In this document: in pieces, positions 58,801 through 64,000 of the stretch
How positions within the stretch are numbered: position 1 is the stretch's first letter
Layout: each line of letters begins with the position of its first letter
DNA from: Microbispora corallina
GTDB lineage: Bacteria; Actinomycetota; Actinomycetes; Streptosporangiales; Streptosporangiaceae
DNA: 64,000 bases
Direction: 5' to 3'
Assembly (NCBI RefSeq): GCF_016863035.1
Contig: NZ_BOOC01000032.1
Coordinates: forward strand, 62,001-126,000
Program-made: the position numbers and the translations under genes
Notes under the pieces: generated by a model
What the model was told of the DNA's origin: nothing
What the model saw: the letters and a program-made list of their open reading frames with translations, nothing else
The model's database searches: none

Positions 58801-60114
58801 GTGCCGTACCGCCTCACCGTGCTTGGGACCGGTTACCTGGGTGCTACGCACGCGGCGTGCATGGCCGAGCTGGGCTTCGAGGTGCTCGGTCTCGACGTGG
58901 ACCAGGCCAAGATCGACCGGCTTCAGGCCGGCGACCTGCCGATCCACGAGCCTGGCCTGGAGGACATGCTCCGGCGCAACCTGGAGTCGGGACGGCTCCG
59001 CTTCACCACCTCCTACGAGGAGGCGGCCCGCTTCGGCGACGTCCACTTCATCTGTGTGGGCACGCCGCAGGTCAAGGACGGTTACGCCGCGGACGTCTCC
59101 TACCTGGACGCCGTGGTCGAGTCGCTCGCCCCCCACCTCGACCGCGAGTGCCTCGTGGTCGGCAAGTCCACGGTCCCCGTCGGCACGGCCGAGCGCCTCG
59201 CCGAGAAGCTCGTACGGCTCGCGCCCGCCGGCATGCAGGTGGAGCTGGCCTGGAACCCCGAGTTCCTGCGCGAGGGGTACGCCGTGCAGGACACGCTCCA
59301 CCCGGACCGCATCGTGCTCGGCGTCGCCTCGGAGCGGGCCGAGAAGGTGCTCCGGGACGTGTACGCCCCGCTGGGCGAGGTCCCGATCGTGGTGACCGAC
59401 TTCCCGACGGCCGAGCTGGTCAAGTCGGCGGCGAACGCGTTCCTCGCCACCAAGATCTCCTTCATCAACGCCATGGCCGAGCTCGCCGAGGCGGCGCACG
59501 CCGACGTCAAGCAGCTGTCGCAGGCGCTGTCGTTCGACGAGCGGATCGGCGGCAAGTACCTCAACCCCGGCCTCGGCTTCGGCGGCGGCTGCCTGCCCAA
59601 GGACATCCGGGCGTTCATGGCTCGGGCCGACGAGCTGGGCGCCCACCAGGCGCTCACGTTCCTGCGCGAGGTCGACGCCATCAACATGCGGCGCCGCGGC
59701 CGCATGGTCGACGTGGCCCGCGAGCTGCTCGGGGGCGAGTTCACCGGCCGCCGGGTGGCCGTTCTCGGCGCCGCCTTCAAGCCGAACTCCGACGACATCC
59801 GCGACTCCCCGGCGCTGGAGGTCGCGGTCACGATCGCCGAGCAGGGCGGAGACGTCGCGATCTACGACCCGGCGGCGCTGGGCAACGCCCGGGCCGCGTA
59901 CCCGCACCTCGGGTACGCCGACAGCGCCCTCGAGGCCGCCCGCGACGCCGACGTCGTGCTGCTCCTCACCGAGTGGCAGGAGTTCGTGCGGCTCGACCCG
60001 GAGGCGCTGGGGGACGTCGTCGCCGTGCGGAACATCGTCGACGGGCGCAACGCGCTCGACGCCGAGGCCTGGCGCGACGCCGGCTGGCACTACCGCGCCC
60101 TCGGCCGCCCCTGA
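58801..60114 (+). CDS. UDP-glucose/GDP-mannose dehydrogenase family protein
   Basis: A 437-residue NAD-dependent sugar dehydrogenase. LTVLGTGYLGATHAACMAELG is the N-terminal Rossmann loop (GTGYLG near 10), then KSTVPVGTAE, ELAWNPEFLREG and ELVKSAANAFLATKISFINA. The catalytic nucleophile is Cys264 in GFGGGCLPKD. VAVLGAAFKPNSDDIRDSPA starts the C-terminal domain. It makes UDP-glucuronate or a related sugar acid for envelope polymers. GTG 58801 has GAGGGGAG upstream; a longer frame to 58663 is not supported. Confidence 0.9.
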   Translation: MPYRLTVLGTGYLGATHAACMAELGFEVLGLDVDQAKIDRLQAGDLPIHEPGLEDMLRRNLESGRLRFTTSYEEAARFGDVHFICVGTPQVKDGYAADVSYLDAVVESLAPHLDRECLVVGKSTVPVGTAERLAEKLVRLAPAGMQVELAWNPEFLREGYAVQDTLHPDRIVLGVASERAEKVLRDVYAPLGEVPIVVTDFPTAELVKSAANAFLATKISFINAMAELAEAAHADVKQLSQALSFDERIGGKYLNPGLGFGGGCLPKDIRAFMARADELGAHQALTFLREVDAINMRRRGRMVDVARELLGGEFTGRRVAVLGAAFKPNSDDIRDSPALEVAVTIAEQGGDVAIYDPAALGNARAAYPHLGYADSALEAARDADVVLLLTEWQEFVRLDPEALGDVVAVRNIVDGRNALDAEAWRDAGWHYRALGRP

Positions 60115-60211
60115 TCGAGCCTCCCGCCCCGGCCCTCAAACCCTGACCGGGCCGCCCACTCAGACCCTCGAACCCTGACCGGGCCTCCCGCCCCGGCCTT
60201 CGAAGCCGGGG
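60115..60211. repeat. Short imperfect tandem repeats between convergent genes
   Basis: CCTGACCGGGCC and CCTCCCGCCCCGGCC elements recur two or three times in 97 bp between the UDP-sugar dehydrogenase and tetR ends; CCCCGGC and GCCGGGG can pair. It may serve as a terminator. Confidence 0.4.
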
Positions 60212-60811
60212 TCAGCCGGCCCTGAGGCGGACGAGGGGCATGAAGACGTCATCCACGATCTCGATGATGACGTCGTCGGGGACCGGCCGCAGGGTCATCA
60301 GCAGCTCGTGCCTGAGCAGGTCCATCGGCAGGTCCGCCAGCCGTGGCGTGAGGCGGGCGAGGTCGATCTCCCCGCGGTCGGCGGCCCGCCGGAGGATCTT
60401 CTCCAGCCAGTGCGGTCTCCCGCGCTCGGCCAGGAACCGCTCGCGCAGCTCGGCCATGCTCGAGTCGGTCTCCGCGAAGTACTGGCCCATCTGCACGCTC
60501 ACCACCGCGGCCATCTCGCCGCGCCGCGACGACGCCACCCGCAGCAGGGCGACGAGGTCGTCGCGCAGCGACCCGGTGTCCGGCACCACGACCGGGTCCC
60601 GCGCGGCGTGGTGCGCGATGGCGGCCGCCGCCAGCTCGGCGCGGTTGGGCCACCGGCGGTAGACGACGGGCCGGCTGGTCTGCGCGCGCTCGGCCACGCC
60701 CTCGATCGTGAAACCGCCGTAGCCCACGCTGACCAGCTCGTCCCAGGCGGCGTCCAGCAGCGCCTCCTCCAGCTCGGCCCCGCGCCGGCGGCTTCCGGTG
60801 TTCCCTGGCAC
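60212..60811 (-). CDS. TetR-family repressor, likely of the adjacent MFS pump
   Basis: A 199-residue regulator. ELEEALLDAAWDELVSVGYGG, then FTIEGVAERAQTSRPVVYRRW form the HTH (recognition helix TSRPVVYRRW). TLRPVPDDVIIEIVDDVFMPL ends the ligand domain. GTG 60811 with AAGGAGG upstream is clear; the longer frame to 60853 would run over the operators. Divergent from the MFS pump with two palindromic operators in between. Confidence 0.88.
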   Translation of the reverse strand: MPGNTGSRRRGAELEEALLDAAWDELVSVGYGGFTIEGVAERAQTSRPVVYRRWPNRAELAAAAIAHHAARDPVVVPDTGSLRDDLVALLRVASSRRGEMAAVVSVQMGQYFAETDSSMAELRERFLAERGRPHWLEKILRRAADRGEIDLARLTPRLADLPMDLLRHELLMTLRPVPDDVIIEIVDDVFMPLVRLRAG

Positions 60812-60824
60812 GATCCTCCTTGAA

Positions 60825-60885
60825 GATACAGGCACGTATCTTATTGACGGCACCCCTTCGGGTGGATTAGATACACAAGCGTATC
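60825..60885. promoter_or_regulatory. Twin TetR operators
   Basis: GATACAGGCACGTATC (60825-60840) and GATACACAAGCGTATC (60870-60885) share GATAC-N6-GTATC. They lie in the 95-bp space between the divergent tetR and MFS starts, 45 bp apart, the usual layout for a repressor that controls itself and a pump. Confidence 0.75.
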
Positions 60886-60906
60886 CAATCTTCCTCGGAG
60901 GGCATC

Positions 60907-62331
60907 GTGACCCAACCGTCCGCCGATCGCGAACGCCTCGACCCGGCGTTCGTCCGGCTCGCGCTCGTCATGCTGACCGGCGTCCTCGCCGTGGTCTTCG
61001 ACACGACGATCGTCAACATCGCACTGGACACCCTGGGACGGCAACTCGGCGTGCCCGTCTCGACCGTCCAGTGGGTCACCACGGGCTACCTGCTCGCGCT
61101 CGGCATGGCCGTGCCGCTGACGAGCTGGCTGACGGGGCGGTTCGGCGGCAAACGGGTGTGGATGTACGCGCTGGCGCTCTTCCTGGCCGGGTCAGTCGGC
61201 GCGAGCCTCGCCCCCGGCGCGCCCGCGCTCATCGCGTTCCGGGTCGTGCAGGGCGCGGGCGGCGGCCTCATGCTGCCCGTCATGCAGACGTTGCTGTTCC
61301 GGGCGGCGGGCGGGCGCTCCCTCGGCCGGGCGACGGCGGTGATCGCGCTGCCCGCCCTGCTGGGCCCGATCCTCGGCCCCGTCGCCGGCGGTCTGATCGT
61401 CGAGCACCTCGACTGGCGCTGGATCTTCTGGGTCAACGTGCCGTTCTGCGTGGCGGGGCTCGTCCTGGCCTGGCGGTTCATGCCGTCCGGCGACCGCGAC
61501 CGCGAGGCGTCGCTCGACGGGGTGGGGCTGGCCCTGCTGTCCCCCGGCATCGCCGCGGTCGTCTTCGGGCTCTCCCGGGTCGGCGCCGCCGGCGGGTTCG
61601 GCCATGCCGAGGTGCTCGTGCCGCTCGTGGCGGGCGGCGCGCTCGTAGCGGCCTTCGCGGTCCGCGCGATCACGATGGACGGCATGCCCCTCGTCGACGT
61701 GCGGCTGCTTCGCGTCCCGTCGTTCGGAGCCGCGAGCGCACTGATGTTCCTGTCCGGTTTCGTGCTGTACGGCGCCATGTTGCTGGTCCCGCTCTACTTC
61801 CAGCAGGTCAGGGGCCAGGACGCGCTCACGGCGGGCCTCCTGCTCGCCCCGCAGGGGGTCGGCCTGCTGCTGACCCGCACCCCGGCGGGCCTGCTCACCG
61901 ACCGCCTCGGCGCCCGCCCGGTCGCCGTCGCCGGCCTCGCGGTGACCGCGCTCGGGACGCTGCCGTTCGCCCTGGCCGGCACGGCGACCGGGACCTGGTG
62001 GCTGATGGCCGCCCTGGTCGTCCGCGGCGCCGGCCTCGGCGCCGTGACCATCCCCATCATGACCAGCGCGTACGAGGGGCTCGCCCACGAGCAGGTCCCG
62101 CACGCGAGCGTGATCACCCGGACGTTGCAGCAGATCGGCGGCTCGTTCGGGACCGCCGTGCTCGCGGTCGTGCTCGAACGCGAGCTCGCCGGTCACCGCG
62201 GCGGCGGGCCGGCGGGTGCGGCCGCCGCCTTCGGCGACGCGTTCTGGTGGTCCGTCGGCTTCACCGCGCTCGCGCTGGTGGTGTCGGCGTGGCTGCCGTC
62301 CCGCCTCACCCGCCGCGCGGCGGCTCGCTGA
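60907..62331 (+). CDS. MFS drug efflux transporter, DHA2 (EmrB/QacA) type
   Basis: A 474-residue permease with about 13-14 hydrophobic segments. [20 protein letters not shown] is the DHA2 helix 1 signature, [13 protein letters not shown] the loop 2-3 motif, [20 protein letters not shown] motif B and [20 protein letters not shown] motif C of antiporters. It should extrude drugs by proton antiport. The GTG at 60907 has CGGAGGGC upstream. It is controlled by the divergent TetR. Its 3' end overlaps purE by 26 bp on the opposite strand. Confidence 0.9.
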   Translation: MTQPSADRERLDPAFVRLALVMLTGVLAVVFDTTIVNIALDTLGRQLGVPVSTVQWVTTGYLLALGMAVPLTSWLTGRFGGKRVWMYALALFLAGSVGASLAPGAPALIAFRVVQGAGGGLMLPVMQTLLFRAAGGRSLGRATAVIALPALLGPILGPVAGGLIVEHLDWRWIFWVNVPFCVAGLVLAWRFMPSGDRDREASLDGVGLALLSPGIAAVVFGLSRVGAAGGFGHAEVLVPLVAGGALVAAFAVRAITMDGMPLVDVRLLRVPSFGAASALMFLSGFVLYGAMLLVPLYFQQVRGQDALTAGLLLAPQGVGLLLTRTPAGLLTDRLGARPVAVAGLAVTALGTLPFALAGTATGTWWLMAALVVRGAGLGAVTIPIMTSAYEGLAHEQVPHASVITRTLQQIGGSFGTAVLAVVLERELAGHRGGGPAGAAAAFGDAFWWSVGFTALALVVSAWLPSRLTRRAAAR

Positions 62332-62836
62332 CCGCGCCGGGCATGCCGGCGGCCTCGGCGCGCAGCCGCTCCCCCTTGGCGTACGCCTGCTCCTTGAGCG
62401 CGGCCTGGAACTCCTCCATCCGCCGCCGCAGGCCCTCGTCGGCCGCCGCCAGAATCCGTACGGCGAGCAGACCGGCGTTGCGGGCGCCGCCGACGGCGAC
62501 GGTCGCCACCGGCACCCCGGCCGGCATCTGGACGATGGACAGCAGCGAGTCCATTCCGTCCAGATACGTCAGCGGCACCGGCACCCCGATCACGGGCAGC
62601 GGGGTCACCGAGGCCAGCATCCCGGGCAGGTGGGCGGCGCCCCCGGCGCCCGCGATGATCGCCTTGAGTCCCCGCGAGGCGGCGCGGGAGCCGTACTCGA
62701 TCATCTCGGCGGGCATGCGGTGGGCCGAGACCACGTCGGCCTCGAACGGCACGCCGAACTCGGCGAGCGCCTCGGCGGCCTGGCGCATGACCGGCCAGTC
62801 CGAGTCGCTTCCCATGACGATCCCGACGTCAGGCAT
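62306..62836 (-). CDS. purE: 5-(carboxyamino)imidazole ribonucleotide mutase
   Basis: A 176-residue class I Pur[22 protein letters not shown] is the substrate loop (GSDSDW), [11 protein letters not shown] carries the catalytic His in [21 protein letters not shown] and [21 protein letters not shown] complete the fold. It converts N5-CAIR into CAIR in purine synthesis. The start overlaps the purK stop by 8 bp, so both are translated from one message. Confidence 0.96.
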   Translation of the reverse strand: MPDVGIVMGSDSDWPVMRQAAEALAEFGVPFEADVVSAHRMPAEMIEYGSRAASRGLKAIIAGAGGAAHLPGMLASVTPLPVIGVPVPLTYLDGMDSLLSIVQMPAGVPVATVAVGGARNAGLLAVRILAAADEGLRRRMEEFQAALKEQAYAKGERLRAEAAGMPGAVSEPPRGG

Positions 62837-63995
62837 CGACAGGTCCTCTCAGGCAGGTCACGGCGTGGTGGGCGCGGGCCCTGACCTCGTCGAGGTCGGT
62901 GCCGAGCGCGGTCACGTGCCCGATCTTGCGGCCCGGCCGCACGTCCTTGCCGTAGAAGTGGATCTTGATGCCGGGATCGTTGGCCATCACGTGCTCGTAG
63001 CGGGAGTACACGTCGGGGTCGGGGCCGCCCAGCAGGTTGGCCATGACCACGACGGGCGCGGTGAGCGACGGCGAGCCCAGCGGCAGATTGAGCACGGCCC
63101 GCAGGTGCTGCTCGAACTGGGACGTGCGGGCGCCCTCGATCGTCCAGTGGCCGCTGTTGTGCGGCCGCATGGCCAGCTCGTTGACGACCAGGCCGGACGC
63201 GGTGGCGAACATCTCGACCGCGAGCAGGCCGGTGACCCCGAGGTCGCGGGCGATCGTGAGGGCCACGTGCTGGGCCTCGGCCGCGGCCTCCTCGGACAGG
63301 CCCGGCGCCGGCGCGATGACCTCCACGCAGATGCCGTCCTTCTGGACGGTCTCCACGACCGGGTAGCTCACACCCTGCCCGTGCGGGGAGCGGGCCACCA
63401 GCACGGCGATCTCCCGCTCGAACGGCACGAAGGCCTCGGCCAGCAGCGGCACCCCGGTGTCCAGCGCCTCCCGCGCCTCCTCCGGGGTGGAGCAGACCCA
63501 GACGCCCCGGCCGTCGTACCCGCCGCGGACCGCCTTGAGCACAACCGGCCAGCCGTTCTCCGCGGCGAACGCCTCGACGTCGGCGAGCGCCGACACCCGC
63601 GCCCAGGCGGGGCACGGGGCGCCGATCGCGGTGAGCCGCTCGCGCATGACGGCCTTGTCCTGCGCGTGGACGAGCGCGTCGGCGCCCGGGTGGACGGCGT
63701 GACCCTCGGCGAGCAGCGCCCTGATGTGCTCGGTCGGCACGTGCTCGTGGTCGAACGTGACGGCGTCGCAGCCCTTGGCGAACTCCATCAGGTCGGCGAG
63801 GTCGCGGTAGTCGCCGAGCCGGGTGTCGACGACGACCCGGGCGGCGCTCTCGTCGCGGGTGTTGGCCAGCACGCGCAGGTCCACGCCCAGCGCGATCGCG
63901 GCCTGCTGGGTCATCCGGGCGAGCTGGCCCGCGCCGACCATGCCGACGACCGGCGCGGTCACGACCGGGACAGGGGGTACATTCGGCCTGTTCAC
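62829..63995 (-). CDS. purK: 5-(carboxyamino)imidazole ribonucleotide synthase
   Basis: A 388-residue ATP-grasp enzyme. [20 protein letters not shown] starts the N-terminal domain, [17 protein letters not shown] is the ATP-grasp loop, [14 protein letters not shown] and [19 protein letters not shown] the metal and product site. It makes N5-CAIR from AIR, bicarbonate and ATP. The GTG at 63995 lies five bases from the window edge, so no ribosome site can be judged and an earlier start outside the window is possible. Confidence 0.93.
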   Translation of the reverse strand: MNRPNVPPVPVVTAPVVGMVGAGQLARMTQQAAIALGVDLRVLANTRDESAARVVVDTRLGDYRDLADLMEFAKGCDAVTFDHEHVPTEHIRALLAEGHAVHPGADALVHAQDKAVMRERLTAIGAPCPAWARVSALADVEAFAAENGWPVVLKAVRGGYDGRGVWVCSTPEEAREALDTGVPLLAEAFVPFEREIAVLVARSPHGQGVSYPVVETVQKDGICVEVIAPAPGLSEEAAAEAQHVALTIARDLGVTGLLAVEMFATASGLVVNELAMRPHNSGHWTIEGARTSQFEQHLRAVLNLPLGSPSLTAPVVVMANLLGGPDPDVYSRYEHVMANDPGIKIHFYGKDVRPGRKIGHVTALGTDLDEVRARAHHAVTCLRGPVDA

Positions 63996-64000
63996 GACAG

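Noticed and set aside
1-64000. CRISPR array, insertion sequence, integrase or phage genes
   Set aside because: No regularly spaced repeats, transposase motifs or attachment-site duplications were found by reading the window; the only repeats are short and local.

Overview
The window is high-GC DNA with actinobacterial gene content: GTG and TTG starts, a mycothiol-type DsbA-like reductase, a probable F420 (PPOX-class) oxidoreductase remnant, a SARP/AfsR regulator, LuxR regulators of the large ATPase type, a TIGR03118 beta-propeller and a purK-purE/acyl-CoA dehydrogenase/UDP-sugar dehydrogenase neighbourhood. This fits a filamentous actinomycete, most likely Streptosporangiales (inference from gene content only). 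No rRNA, tRNA, CRISPR array, NRPS or PKS was found.

Layout. 1-7 kb: cell-wall glycopolymer locus (CDP-alcohol phosphotransferase cut by the left edge, CDP-ribitol synthase fusion, CDP-glycerol-type polymer transferase, GT2 glycosyltransferase, LCP ligase). 7-12 kb: truncated haemoglobin, a heavily frameshifted pseudogene, PaiB-like protein, secreted propeller, a possibly frameshifted membrane protein, mycothiol-type reductase. 12.3-24.6 kb: a biosynthetic cluster without NRPS or PKS: MFS exporter, FemAB-like acyltransferase, ATP-grasp ligase, FAD/NAD(P) enzyme, Fe(II)/2-oxoglutarate amino-acid hydroxylase, MetRS-like ligase, cupin and an ornithine/lysine N-monooxygenase. A questin-oxidase-like gene lies inside the region. 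The N-monooxygenase, cupin and MetRS-like set is the known signature of hydrazine (N-N bond) synthesis, here with cupin and MetRS as separate overlapping genes.

25-33 kb: three secreted proteins, including a 1285-residue SGNH hydrolase with a lysozyme-like region, then an XRE / ImmA-IrrE / MAB_1171c module. 33.6-39.6 kb: a SARP regulator facing an apparent peptide-export cluster: two homologous six-cysteine precursors with a C-C-CC-C-C framework like that of knottins, an S26 signal peptidase, an ABC exporter, a thioredoxin-like protein and a MauE-like membrane protein. Three promoters in it share direct repeats at identical spacing. 39.7-45 kb: FUSC-type protein, ABC-F protein, and a TetR locus flanked by decayed genes. 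45-55 kb: alpha/beta hydrolases, an SDR and three LuxR-type regulators, two of them very large and divergent. 55-64 kb: GH44 glucanase, acyl-CoA dehydrogenase, UDP-sugar dehydrogenase, a TetR/MFS efflux pair with two palindromic operators, and purE-purK at the right edge.

The two most interesting systems are the predicted hydrazine cluster and the six-cysteine peptide cluster. Both assignments rest on gene content, motifs and arrangement read from the sequence; product structures are inference.
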